A DNA stretch of 64,000 nucleotides from Gnetum montanum (Eukaryota > Streptophyta > Gnetopsida > Gnetales > Gnetaceae): positions 206,310 through 270,309 of the forward strand of contig MNCI01013699.1 in assembly GCA_015680685.1 (NCBI GenBank), given 5' to 3'. Both the position numbers and the translations under genes were made by a program. Below, one piece after another: positions 48,424 to 59,328 of the stretch. The stretch's first letter is position 1; each line of letters begins with the position of its first letter. The notes beneath the pieces are model-generated. The model saw nothing but the letters and a program-made list of their open reading frames with translations, did no database searches and was not told the DNA's origin.

Positions 48424-49601
48424 TTTTGGCTATTATTAGTCATGCTGCGTTTTTGTTATCTTGGTTATAACATTGCATGCAAATGTTCCATGTACAATGG
48501 AAGCTGCCAAAATTCTATCAACAAACATAACATAATTAACTAGTAATAAGACAAAGACCTAAAGCCTATTTAAAAAATAATCTACTTCATTATAAGGAAT
48601 TTTGGTATTTTTGCACCTACATCGAACCTGAGACTTTAAAGTAGTGCAAATGCCCAAGAGTCCATGATGATCACCATCACCATTCCATAGCGTCGATCAC
48701 TAGAAATAACAAGAACTAATTTTCATGCATATTAAACAATGATGGATCTATAAGAGGAGACCGCAGAATACATCTTCCCTCTTATGTTAGAATCCACCCT
48801 CATTGTTGCAATTATAGGTTGTAAAAGCCCAAATTTGTATTTTCAGAACCCATTTGTTATAGCACTTCAAAACATTTAATTATAAAATTTTGGTAGTGTT
48901 GTGCCACATTTTCTTCTATGTTTTCTACAATTGTGTTTCAATTTTAGTTCTATTTAACAAATATTTTCTTGCTCATTTACATTACATTAATACTTGATAA
49001 TAGACATTTAAGTCCTAAAGTGATCTACTACACCATTTGAGGTGCTCACAAATCCCTTTTTAGGCTCATGGATCTATAGGTTGAATTGTTCCAATGGGGA
49101 TCTTCAGCCCTCTAGCACCAAATGTTTTTATCACTATAGTTTCTAGCATTGGAAGGAGGGCCTCCACCTAATTTCTTCATCTAAACCCATTGTAGTGTTT
49201 TCCTAATTTTTTGTCTTCAAAAGTTAAATAAAAAAAAAAGATTTTGGTTGTTACCTAGTTTAGCTTCTACATCACAACTAGTTTTAAGCCAAAACAATTT
49301 TTTTTCTATGACTATTTACAGTGCAATTTTCAATGTAGCCTCTCTTCACTACAACCTACAACTTTGTTTTTCTAGTCACTATTTGCAATGCAATTTGCAG
49401 TGTAGCCTCTCTTCACTACAACCTGCAACTTTGAGAAGATTATTTTTTATTATTGTTACTACAGTGTGTAGCATTCCTGCCACTGTACACTAGAGAAAAC
49501 TAAATAAAAATGCATTTAAATCTTATAGTTGCAATTGTAGTGTAGACGCTAGAACTATTTTTTTATTTTTAGTGTTAACAAACTTAGGAAATTTCAAACT
49601 T
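48424..49601 (+). other. Leader region between accessory gene and gag in element D
   Basis: No domain recognised. It includes two tandem units of about 69 bp (about 49310-49378 and 49379-49440) sharing GTAGCCTCTCTTCACTACAA and flanking sequence. The frame at 49248-49493 is produced by this duplication and is not a supported gene. Confidence 0.5.
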
Positions 49602-49822
49602 TCATTGATGCTACAACTCTCATTGACACTATAATGCTCATTGATGTTGTAACTCTCATTGATGCTACAACTCTCATTGGTGCTATAACTCTCATTGACA
49701 CTATAACTTTCATTGATGCTATAACTCTCATTGACATTGTAACTCTCACTGATGCCTTAACTTTCATTGATGCTATAACTTTCTTTGACGTTATAAATTT
49801 CATTGATGCTACAACTTTTTCC
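49602..49822. repeat. 18-bp minisatellite, about 12 units
   Basis: Units vary around TCATTGATGCTACAACTC with strict 18-bp phase. The plus strand is open across the array and would encode a six-residue repeat of the form IDA(T/I)TL; the minus strand is also open (MRVIAS-type repeat). Because 18 is divisible by three, openness in both directions is expected from the repeat and is not evidence of a gene. It lies just upstream of gag. Confidence 0.92.
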
Positions 49823-49940
49823 TAGTTAAAAACTCTAGTTAATGCCTTTTTGAAAATCAAGCATGTTACCACTTAACCTGACCATTACTTCTAGCCAAGA
49901 TGCAGTTTATATGTATGGTCCGAAAGACCTAGCTGTCATT

Positions 49941-51100
49941 GAGCATAGATAATCACTTAGGCAAAGGGACAAAAGCCCAAACTTTATAGTAATAAATGAA
50001 GAATACTATAATTTTATATGTGCCAAAATCCAAGGTAGCCTATTCAACCCATGCATAGAATCTAAATACAAGTGTGATTTTGAGTTAATCCATAGGAATG
50101 AGAAGGAGTACATCCCCTCTTCCTATGACAAAATAAAACTAACTAAAATCCACACGCTTATACTTGCCCAACTAATAGAGATGGATGAGCTAAGTAAGGA
50201 GGTTAACTTAGAAAGTCATCATGAGGAGCATGAGGAGTTCGAAGCTGAACCAGAACTTGAAAATTTCATCAGAAGCCTTTTCCAATAATCAGCCCCCCAA
50301 ACAATTGCATACAATTTCACATCTCCAACCTTATCTATGGGACTAGTTCCACAATCCTCAACTCCTCATGTTTATCCTATCATGTTTAGGTCAACACCCA
50401 TCATCGCCACACACCATACACAACACATGCCTTAATTGACCTCTCTATTCTCGTCCATGCCCTTTGCAACACAGCATCGCTCTATGCAATAAACAACCAT
50501 ATTCTTTACCACATCTCATTCCTACTCTATCCTAGTAGACCCCTTAGTGGGATCACAACTTACTTAAGTGTCTCATACCTCATTTCCCTTCTTTATTCCT
50601 TAAGTGCCAATGCAAACCTCATTTTCTTTCTTTAACACTCCTGCAACCATGATCACCTAGCCTCTTCTGTCATTATCAATGTTTATTACACAATCCCAAG
50701 CTTTCCAACTACTTCCATACCCATCTACAAAAATGCCACAACTCATGGATATGTCCCAAGATCTAGATCGAGCCTTCTAGATGATCCAGGATCTCACCAA
50801 AGAGCTACAAAAGCTCAAAGCCTCTACTACTCAGATGGTTAAGATAATGGACTTCTACCAAGATGATCCCATTAGTTTTGTTGGCCCCTTAATCACTCTT
50901 CCTTTGGGCATTCCCATTCTACAATTCACCAAGTACAATGACAAGGGTAATCCCAATGCACACCTCATTATCTTTCATTCTAAGTGCTTGTTGTTATAGG
51001 CTTGGCCTCATACCATCATGTGTATCTTCCCTATATCCCTCACTAGGAAAGCTTTGGATTGGTACCTAATGAACCCCCAATTGTTCCCATTTTTAACTCA
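49941..51100 (+). pseudogene. Gag of element D (Tat type, truncated)
   Basis: Plus-strand reading gives YNFICAKIQGSL, FELIHRNEKEYIPSSYDKIK and LAQLIEMDELSKEV, then a Pro/Thr-rich stretch and MVKIMDFYQDDPISFVGPL, LQFTKYNDKGNPNAHLIIFH and RKALDWYLMNPQLFPFL. All match the gag of element C (minus strand, 23800-22680) block for block. The reading stops near 51100, before the end of the gag core; protease and the rest are gone. D is therefore a 5' fragment of a Tat/Ogre-like element related to C. Stops occur at about 50287 and 50998. Confidence 0.8.
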
Positions 51101-51139
51101 TTGAAGGCTTAACTTTTTATTTTTTACTATTTTACCTTA

Positions 51140-52094
51140 TCAAAGATCATCAATTTTTGTGATAACTATCGATAAGTACTAATTGCTTTATCAAGTCTTT
51201 CTTATTGCAATATATCATCAAAATCGACAAATATCAATAAGATATAGATTAGCATAACAGATTTTTATATGTTCTAAAGGTAACCATACTAAAGCTACTA
51301 TGCATATAGAGAATCAATAAAGATAGTAACCGTGATACAAATCAATAACATTAGACAAGAAAACTCCACACCTAAGAAATGAAGATTTTGATTCATACTG
51401 CAGGCATGACCAGAATCTATGGTCAAAGGACATCACCAGCACGATATAGTTTGATACAATAGTACCAATCTTGATTCATTTCCTTGATGGAGGTCAATGT
51501 GCCTATTTTATTAATTTTGTCTCTTTATAATGTAAGCTCCTCTAGTATAAAATGTGGAGCACTACACCTAATAAGGGAAATCCTAGGGGATTCAATACCC
51601 AAGGAGCATGCCCAAAGTCAATACCTAAGAGAACCAACATCAAGTTGAAATCAATTTCCCTTGAAGAATTATGAAGTAAGGATTCATTGAGCCTTGTGAA
51701 ATCTATAGACCATTGGAGTTCATTGTTGGACTATTGAGGTTGCTGCATTGTGGAAACAGCAAGGAAAAATCACAAGTGAGGTGAAATATCCCTTGTAATC
51801 CTCGTAATCGATGCTTGTATTTATGATTTCAGTTTGATTTAATCATTAGTTTCCACACTTGAACTTAAGATTAGAAGTTAGGGTGAGGATTTATGATTTT
51901 ACTTATGAGTGACAATCATAAGTGTGGGATTTGATTAGATTTGATCTTAATTATTTTATTGTCTTGATGATCTTTTTATTTTTAAATCATTCCTCCATGG
52001 ATACAACTCACAGGTTAGTCACATACAAGATGACAATTTTACAATGAAGATAATTATTAAAGTAATTTAGCACCAAACTTTAATTAGCTTCCCA
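51140..52094 (+). repeat. Probable 5' LTR of element E (start unresolved)
   Basis: Ends CCCA at 52094 and is followed two bases later by a primer site. It contains AGTATAAAATGTGG (about 51545) as a possible TATA box and a TTGTAATC/TTGTATTTATG region downstream. I cannot see the TG start or a second copy in this window, so the left limit is an estimate. Confidence 0.5.
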
Positions 52095-52097
52095 ATT

Positions 52098-52116
52098 TGG
52101 TGCCATTGTCAGGGAG
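52098..52116 (+). other. Decayed primer-binding site of element E (tRNA-Asp type)
   Basis: TGGTGCCATTGTCAGGGAG differs from the tRNA-Asp site TGGCGCCGTTGCCGGGGAT at five places. Four of these are C to T or G to A at former CpG positions, as expected from deamination of methylated cytosine. Confidence 0.7.
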
Positions 52117-53289
52117 GCTGACAAAGTTAATCTTCATCAAGGGTTTAGAATATTTTATTTTTATTTTTATTTTAGATTTCTTTTTAAAATTTAATTGAAT
52201 CTTTGAAAAAGGTATACATTCATTTCATTTCATTTCATTTTCTTTTGTTTTGTAGTATTAGAAATAGTCTCCCATAATTATTTTTCTTGTAAGAAGAAAA
52301 ATAAAAAAAAATTACAGTCCCAAGAATCAATTTTCTTAATTCATAAAACTGAGAAAGCTAATAAAAAAGTTACAATTAAGGAAATAATTGCACAAATAAT
52401 TAAGTTAATATCTAAATATTTAGGATTAATTACTCATGAATGTGCCAAGGAAGAGGGTGCCTGTTAAATGAAATCAAATAAGCAATACAAAGATCTAACA
52501 TGAATTCAACCTCCTAGAAATACCACAAGTTATTATAAACATACTCAAATTGATTTGAAGCAACCTCAAGAGGAACAAGGACAACCTAGTTTACAAAATA
52601 GATTTCTATTCCTATTCCATTAATCATGGACATCCTTGAGAAACAAAGAATTTTAGTCAAATACCATATTATATAAAGTAAAAATAATTAAGGAAAAACC
52701 AATAGCCTACAACTTTCACCTTGAAAAATGTAGAGGGCACTAGGAACTTTATTGTTAGTTTGGACTATAAAGAATTTAGTAGCATCATGACTAGAATTCA
52801 AGGGAGAAGGACAACTCCTCCAACCTTGAGATAGGTTGGTTTAAACCCAAAATCCATCTAAGGATGAGCCTCAAATTCATAAACAAATAAATTATAGATA
52901 ATAAAATAACTTTGTTTACCAAACAATATTCCTTAGGTACAAGGTTCCACAAGTTAAGGGGTGAAATAGCTAAGTTTGGCTAATGCTTATAAGTGTATGG
53001 TTTGTATTAATTACCTACTTGGATAAGTTAATAAGGTGCAAAGGATGTATTATATTGGGTCTATCATCTATGGTGGTAAAAGCATTTTGAACTCAATCAG
53101 TGCCCATGTGAGCAACCCATTTAATTGAAAAATACAAAATGAATTTGAATCCATCAAGAACCTCATGATTGAAGCTGGTCAAATATAAAATTTCTTAAAA
53201 AATGAAAAAAATGAAAAATAAAAGAGTTTTGATGAAAAAAAGTAGTGTTGCACAAGAAAAAAGGCCCCACAAGAACCTTCAATCATGAG
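52117..53289 (+). mobile_element. Internal remnant of element E
   Basis: Starts after the primer site. It is AT-rich with frequent stops in all frames; no gag or pol motif can be recognised. It ends abruptly at 53290, where a minus-strand B-type LTR begins. Confidence 0.4.
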
Positions 53290-54772
53290 TGTTGGTAATC
53301 ATTTATGACCACCAACATTGGGGGCCTCTAGTCTCGTGACTTTGGGATCACTAGAATTGAATATGTTCTTAATTGGGTTTAGATGCTTGCTCGTCTCTAG
53401 CAACACCAAGGCCCAAATACTCCAAATAGACTCAGTAATTATGAAATGAACTAATCGTGAGTATGTGTTTGCTATTGTGAATGTTGAAATGGTTGGGTTG
53501 TGTATGAAACTATAATTGGCTATCATAAAAGAAATTCAACTAACTTTGTCAAATATCATAAGTTGTTGAAGGTTCCCATTTTGTCCAATCACTTAGTCTA
53601 TATAGTCCCTATAGTACATTACTTGTAACAAATAAAATTTTACAAAAAATGTTTCAACATAATTCTGCCAATGTACTCATAGTTTCCCCAAAGAGAAAAT
53701 TCTAGAAGAAAACTAGAAATAAAGTAAGATTCAATGGACTCAGAAAGAGAAAGAAAAGAAAGAAAATTTGTGTGAAATCTCAAATATTTAAGCAAAATAA
53801 ATTGAAATGAGAAAACACTTTGTAATAAACTATTACAATTCAATCTAACTACAAATTTTCCAAACCCTCTAACCTCAACAAGAAATTTTGTAAAAGAAAA
53901 TCTTGTTACACTACCAACAAAGCTTCGTAAATGACAAAGCACGAGCTTCTATTTTGGCTAGTTAATAGTTGTTAAGAATTGCATTCAATAGATCCTTCAA
54001 AAAATTTGACAATTTTAGGATTGAAATACCAAGGCAATACACTTTAAAACAATGAATCTATTTCAATCGTCTCAAAATACCAAAGATTTTCCTAGATCCT
54101 CTATGCTCAAAATAGGCAATTTCATTAAGAAATTACTATTAAATTTCTTTAGAGGATTTTCAACAACATAATCTCTCTTATGGCAAACCTTAATAGAATT
54201 TTAATATTGTACAAAAACATAGCCATAAAAGCACCTAGAAAAATCCCAAAATTAAATGCCAAGCATGATACTACCTAAACCATTAACTAAGTAACTAGAA
54301 CAAAATGGGAAGAAATGAACTCACAAGATTAAAACAAAGAAGCTAAATTGATGTCTTTATCAAGCCATGCTTTTACAATCTTCAATATTTCTTCTAAGTA
54401 TCTTCTTCGAACTCCTCCTTCACACACCCCCTTGTTCCTAGAACAAACCCCCCCCCCCCCCCCTCCCCCTCAAAATTCTACCTTTGAAGGTCATTTTATA
54501 GTGACCTTAGGGTAGTTATAATAATCATGAGAACATAAGGGTATTACAAATATCTAGGAATATTAATTTATAACCACCCTAGAAGTTATAACTTCTATAG
54601 GAAGTTATTAAAATTTTGAGCTATGGTTGCCAAGTGTTTTGTTGGTAACAAATATCATGGCGGTTACTATAGGGAGCTACAAAAATTAGAGAAATACATG
54701 CCATAATTGGCAAGTGTCACATCCAATAATCTCCCTTTAACTTTTAAAGGGATAACTTTATATATATATAAG
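53290..54772 (-). mobile_element. B-type LTR on the minus strand, interrupted by element A
   Basis: The reverse complement matches the B LTR end: RC of 53290-53340 carries the CTAGAGGCCCCCAA block and ends CAACA. The match runs back through TTTGGAGTATTTGGGCCTTGG and GGTCACTATAAAATGACCTTCA to the region upstream of the TATA box. It stops at 54772, where element A inserted, and resumes at 63680. Confidence 0.83.
54448..54463. repeat. Poly-C run, 16 bases
   Basis: Sixteen C followed by T and five more C, in a B-type LTR where the other copies have a mixed sequence (compare 6720-6750). It could be a sequencing or assembly artefact. Confidence 0.8.
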
Positions 54773-54797
54773 TGATGAGGCGCGGTTCGCACAAGCC

Positions 54798-54882
54798 GCA
54801 ATATCGCATCCCCCGCGATATCGCGTCCTTCCCTACGATATCGCGTACGCGATATCGCAGTCCACCATCATGTCTATAAATA
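54798..54882 (+). promoter_or_regulatory. LTR promoter: GATATC palindrome cluster and TATA box
   Basis: The cluster CCGCGATATCGCG, ACGATATCGCG and TACGCGATATCGCA ends about 15 bp before TATAAATA (54875). The 12-bp palindrome CGCGATATCGCG and shorter versions recur in the 3' LTR (62724-62784), in the minus-strand LTR at 369-400 and inside element A at 59252-59310, each just upstream of TATAAATA. That position suggests binding sites for a dimeric host factor. No specific factor can be named. Confidence 0.65.
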
Positions 54883-55280
54883 AGAGGCGGCTCTCCCTTA
54901 TTAGGGATCCTAGTTTTAGAGTAGCGAAGCTCTAGCAATTTGATCCCTCCAGAGTTAGAATTTTTCCCGTGTCTGCCCGCAGTGTGGTGAATGTAATTGT
55001 ACGGTGTCTTTATTCGAGTGTGCCGTACTTGGACACACACATGACCGGCAATAAAGATCGAGATTACTTCATCATTGCAGCATTCACTTAGTTTATTTAT
55101 TTGTTATTTATTTAATGTTATTTATTGCTTTCATAGCGCGGTGTGAGTACGACTTAACTACGAGCATCTACGGGTGTGTACGGCTAGTTAAGGAATCGGT
55201 TACTCATCGCGATTAGTTTCTCACCCTTAAACTCCTAGAAGCGGAACGAGTACGACTTGATTACGAGCATTTAAGTGTGA

Positions 55281-55410
55281 CTGCTTGGTAGCCCAGTGGT
55301 GTAGCTAGGGGGATCTACGCTTGGTAACCCAGTGGCGTATTTGGGGTCTGCGCTTGGTAATCCCAGTGGCGTACCTAGGCCTATGCTTGGTAGTCCCAGT
55401 GGCAGTCGTG
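55281..55410. repeat. Short tandem repeats in the U5 part of the family A LTR
   Basis: Four units of about 32-38 bp share CTTGGTA(G/A)(C/T)CCCAGTGG and a following GTAGCTAGG or GTATTTGGGG type tail. The same set occurs in the 3' LTR (about 63209-63340). Confidence 0.75.
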
Positions 55411-55749
55411 CACGAAGTCCAAGATGTGTACGGTTGATCAAGGAATCGGTTGCTCGTCGCACTTAGGCTAGATTAGATTTTCTTACCCTTTTCCTCTTAG
55501 CTTAGATTAGTTAATATTATTTTCCACTGCCATCAGGAGTAGCGTTAGAATTAGAACACATCATACACCTCATCTAGACTAAACCATACGTGACATATGC
55601 AAAACTAGTCTAGATGGGAAGACAGCGAACTGCGACCTAAGGCTAACTATCTAGGTGCCACAACTAGTCCATCTGCGGAGTTCGACCGGATCGCGCGTGC
55701 GACGCTCGTTTCGTATGGTTGAGTGTAGGGGTACCTCGCCACTCATCAT

Positions 55750-55768
55750 TGGCGCCGTTGCCGGGGAT
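55750..55768 (+). other. Primer-binding site of element A (tRNA-Asp)
   Basis: TGGCGCCGTTGCCGGGGAT is complementary to the 3' end of plant tRNA-Asp including the CCA tail, one base after the LTR. Athila-lineage elements commonly use this primer. Confidence 0.92.
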
Positions 55769-55879
55769 GGTGCTAGTTATCTAGATTAGTTATATCATAC
55801 AAGGTCGCTGTAAAGAACTTAACGATATATCTCTTAAAAAGAAGTAATTATAAAAAGTCACATAAATTCACACACAACA

Positions 55880-57859
55880 ATGCCTCTCCTACAAGATGAT
55901 AATAACGCCACACTTAGTGAGGAAGTTCATTGGAGAACCAATGAGCTATATGACGATGAAGATTGGAGTATACAACCTGAAGTGGGAGTTTCCTATAAGA
56001 ATGAACAAAAACAACGTCATCGTAACACACGAAAGCATAACTTACCCGATGACGATGAACCCCCACTGGCCACTACAAGCTTAACGCAAATACAAGAGGC
56101 TGTTCGAATCTCACGTAGGCATCGTAAAGAGAGCCGACTACCCAGGCTCGATTTAAACAACTTTCCCAAATTTTCAGGAGGCTATGACTTAGATCCGCAT
56201 CAACATTTACTAGCCTTCTACGATGCCTGCACATGGAATAACATTGATAACAGTTGGCAAAAACTGAAGCTCTTTCCTATGACACTCGTTGACCAAGCTA
56301 AAGTATGGTATAGATCGTTAAAACCAAATTCAATACGACGCTGGTCAACAATGGTAGAGGTCTTTAACGAAAAATATCAAACCTACGCAAGAGTGTCAGC
56401 CTTGAGGAAACAAATCCAAGGATGGAAACAAGAAAAACATGAACCCTTGGACATGGCCTTAGAAAGATATTATTCACTGTTAAACAACTGTCCAGGCCAT
56501 GGGTTTTCCGAGGAAAGGCTAATGTATCACATCGTTGATGGGCTACGTAATGAAACAAGAGAGACCTTAGGAACGTATGCCCGAGGTCAACTATACAACC
56601 TACGAACCCATCAAATCCAAGAGCTTATTAAGCGGGTAGCAAAAGAAGAAGGAGAAATAGCTACATGGGAGAGTGTTGAAAAACATCAACGGGACCAAAA
56701 TCTTAACTCAACAAAGGTCCATGATCATAACAAGGAGAGATCAACAAATTCCAAGGTGGAAACATCACCTTTGCCAATACAACAATTGTTAGAAGAAGCC
56801 GAGGCAAAGATCAATAAGATGTTGGAATGGATGAATCAAAAGTGTGGAGAATATGTCAACAACATTGGAGATAGAGTTTTCACAACCCAAGAAGCAGGAC
56901 GAAATCATAGACATTCGGAGAAAAAGAATGAAGGGAATAAGCGCTCAACTGCCAATCATACATATGAATGCAACATATGCCTGTACGATCACCCCAAAGG
57001 CCAATGCCCAATATTGTTACATCTACATGAGCATTGGGGAAACACGTTACATCCAGAGTTCGTACAGAGATACTGTGTTAGACCACAGTGGCAACAATCC
57101 CAGTCGTGGGGGAATCCACCCTTAGACTGGAGGCACCCTTCACATTTTCCGAATCCAAATGCTTATAACGTTCAACATCCTGTTTCTTCAACTGGGCCAC
57201 CACACTTTATCTCACCACAATACCATTCTTCACAATACCATCAACCCATACCTCCAACACAACCACCACCTTGTGCACCTTATCCTCCTCCTAACTTTCA
57301 ACATTCTTATCCTTTCCCTCCTTCCACAATGCCACCAACTGTTCCTAAGGTGTTTGTACCACCGCAACCCACGAACAACACTTGTGTTGCTGCTACTAAC
57401 TACAGTGAAGAGCCTCCTCAACATCAAAGACGTCCTTTCTTTAAACACGGCCGTAGGAAGGGACAACATAACTCTGAGGCCACTGCATCTTCCAACCCAG
57501 CACAAGTCCAACAATGTGGTGCATCCTTACCTTCGAACCCAGCGCCTCATGTACCTTCATCAGGGCCACCAACTAACACTCCAACAACCACAAGGCCCAA
57601 TGAACACAACCATGGGAGGCATCAGTCCAATCCTTGCATACCATCTAACGGTCCTAACCATCATAGTGGGTCAACTCGTTATCCGGGAACTACATCGTAT
57701 GAAGTGCCCCACTGTGTTTATTACAAAGTGCGTAAAATCCAAGGGGATAAGTTTGGACCGGTGTCAATAATTCCAATATGCAAGGATCCTCATTCTTCAT
57801 TTATTAATCCTTGCCATACTCAACCGTTTAGTTATGGGGGATATCCCCCATTTCAGTAA
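55880..57859 (+). CDS. gag: Gag protein of element A, complete 659-codon frame
   Basis: Structural protein that forms the cytoplasmic particle and packages element RNA. The ATG at 55880 is 112 bp after the primer site and is also the start aligned with element A2. Residues 1-90 are acidic, then basic. The retrotransposon gag core is about 92-255 (FPKFSGGYDLDPHQHLLAFY, LFPMTLVDQAKVWYRSL, LNNCPGHGFSEERLMYHIVD), close to Athila Gag. A zinc-knuckle-like motif at 364-376 is CxxCxxxHxxxxC: C364, C367, H371, C376, one residue shorter between C and H than the usual CCHC knuckle. Residues 380-659 are rich in Pro, His, Gln and Asn. There are no stops, although the second ORF of the same element has a dozen. 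Expression is from the 5' LTR. Confidence 0.93.
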   Translation: MPLLQDDNNATLSEEVHWRTNELYDDEDWSIQPEVGVSYKNEQKQRHRNTRKHNLPDDDEPPLATTSLTQIQEAVRISRRHRKESRLPRLDLNNFPKFSGGYDLDPHQHLLAFYDACTWNNIDNSWQKLKLFPMTLVDQAKVWYRSLKPNSIRRWSTMVEVFNEKYQTYARVSALRKQIQGWKQEKHEPLDMALERYYSLLNNCPGHGFSEERLMYHIVDGLRNETRETLGTYARGQLYNLRTHQIQELIKRVAKEEGEIATWESVEKHQRDQNLNSTKVHDHNKERSTNSKVETSPLPIQQLLEEAEAKINKMLEWMNQKCGEYVNNIGDRVFTTQEAGRNHRHSEKKNEGNKRSTANHTYECNICLYDHPKGQCPILLHLHEHWGNTLHPEFVQRYCVRPQWQQSQSWGNPPLDWRHPSHFPNPNAYNVQHPVSSTGPPHFISPQYHSSQYHQPIPPTQPPPCAPYPPPNFQHSYPFPPSTMPPTVPKVFVPPQPTNNTCVAATNYSEEPPQHQRRPFFKHGRRKGQHNSEATASSNPAQVQQCGASLPSNPAPHVPSSGPPTNTPTTTRPNEHNHGRHQSNPCIPSNGPNHHSGSTRYPGTTSYEVPHCVYYKVRKIQGDKFGPVSIIPICKDPHSSFINPCHTQPFSYGGYPPFQ

Positions 57860-59251
57860 CAAGCAGGATTAATAAATGTTTTTAATTTTCTTTAATTTTA
57901 CAACTTTTTGTTTTCCAGTTTTTCATCTTTTAACTTTTTTGTTTTATCTTTTTGTGTGTTTGTATTTTCATGTTTTTGTAAGTAATCTCATCTACGAATA
58001 AAACACTCATGTGGATCGTTGGTTGAGATGTGTTTTATGTTATTAAGTCATGAGTGATCAATTATTTGAAACAGTGAGCCCACTACACCCACTCATCCAC
58101 TCTATAAATAAAGAGGTTCTGTTCGAGGGTACAGTGATATTCTTGAAATTTCTAAAACTTAAAATTAATTTTGTGTTCATTGTACCCAGAATGAAGAAGG
58201 ATGGACCAAGAGGGAATGATTAGGGTGTGACATCAAGGGGACTTGTGGATTCTCTTTGGTGACATCTGTGGGAGTTATCATGCAATATGGTTGTACTAAG
58301 ATCCTTGTAGATCTAATGAAAAATGGGAGTAAGAGTAATCAAAAGGGCACTCGAAAATCAAAAGCTGTTCTAGGGGGTCCCACTGGAAAGACATGCACCC
58401 ATGCCTGAAGGTTAGTGGCTTCTCTAGATTCAGCAAAGTGAAAAAGAAAAAAAAAGGAAAGAAGAAGAAAAAAAAAAGAAGTGCCATAAAACAAAAATCA
58501 CTCCTCCCTTGTACTAAACGCCAAGTGATCGTACGCCTTGTTGTTATGGTACTCTCATAGTTGTTCATCATGGGATGAAACAATGCGATGTCACTGATTA
58601 GAAGGATGGACTTGGTCCTGATCTTGGAACGATGGGTTAATGACACATTAATCATGCTTTACACGCAGGATTCATTGTGCCCTGCGACAGTTACCTCATG
58701 TCCCGATCTCTACGATCCCTTTCTCTACTTCATCTCATCTCACTGTTCGTGTAATTGTAGCTCGTGTCCCATGTAACATAAAATTTTCATCTCATTCCGG
58801 TGATATTTACATGTGTGTGTTTTGTGGAGTTAGTGCAGATTACATTTAACCCTTCTAGTGCCCACGGACACTTTAAGTGTGATTACACAAGGGCATAATA
58901 GGTTGAAACCTGCTTTGGGGAGGATCCACTTGTGTAATTTTGTTGTAATCTTCATTAATTCTCTAGCTAGAACACACAATTTCTTACCCTCAACTTAGTT
59001 TTTCATAATTTTCTTTCCCATTTATTAACCCTCAAAACCTTAATGTTCCAATGTACCATTACATTCCCTTTTCTTCATAACCGCCAAAGTTTTAATTGTT
59101 AAATTCACATCTTTTTCATTCAAAGTGCCTCTCGAATTCATGTAATTACCCTTGAATATATTAATCCTTGTCAATGTCCTCATTTTACAGATTAATTTCA
59201 AGAAAAATCATTAAAAATTCGGTCTTTTTCAGGTGTCTCACTATAGTTGGG
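57860..59251 (+). other. Non-coding segment of element A after gag
   Basis: T-rich start, then blocks shared with element A2 (42240-42965), including GGGTGTGACATCAAGG and GAAAGACATGCACCCATGCCTGAA. A second TATA-like TCTATAAATAAAGAGG lies at 58101-58116, similar to the LTR sequence TCTATAAATAAGAGG. An A-rich purine run is at 58440-58480. No pol domain on either strand; the frame 58296-58655 minus has no signature. Confidence 0.7.
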
Positions 59252-59328
59252 ACGAGATATCGCGTCCCACGTGATATCGCGTACGCGATGTACCGTACGC
59301 GATATCGCGTCCCCTTTTCCTATAAATA
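59252..59328 (+). promoter_or_regulatory. Internal promoter of element A, resembling the LTR promoter
   Basis: GAGATATCGCGTCCC, ACGTGATATCGCGTACGCG and TACGCGATATCGCGTCCCC are followed by CCTATAAATAGG with TATAAATA at 59321-59328. This repeats the LTR arrangement of GATATCGCG palindromes just ahead of TATAAATA. It is about 470 bp before the ATG of the second ORF. A presumed leader with a splice-acceptor-like TGATTGCAG directly before that ATG follows. Confidence 0.65.

Larger units (their letters stand above)
54773..55748 (+). repeat. 5' LTR of element A
   Basis: Starts TGATGAGGCGCGG and ends GCCACTCATCA. Four GATATC- or ATATCG-type motifs cluster at 54798-54860, three of them with GATATCGCG cores. 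TATAAATA is at 54875-54882 and AATAAAGATCGAG is near 55050. The segment 55281-55410 has four short repeats with GCTTGGTA(G/A)(C/T)CCCAGTGGCGTA, spaced about 30-40 bp. Confidence 0.96.

Noticed and set aside
49594-49803. Minus-strand repeat protein (MRVIAS-type units)
   Set aside because: Produced by the 18-bp minisatellite, which is open in both directions because its unit length is divisible by three.
49602-49822. CRISPR-like array
   Set aside because: Regular 18-bp units without unique spacers of constant length; it is a plain minisatellite in plant DNA.
53640-53942. 100-codon minus-strand frame
   Set aside because: Lies within the minus-strand B-type LTR and is not open in the other B LTR copies.
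57159-57770. 203-codon plus-strand frame within gag
   Set aside because: It overlaps the Pro/His/Gln-rich end of the intact gag in another frame; biased composition keeps the second frame open. No domain.
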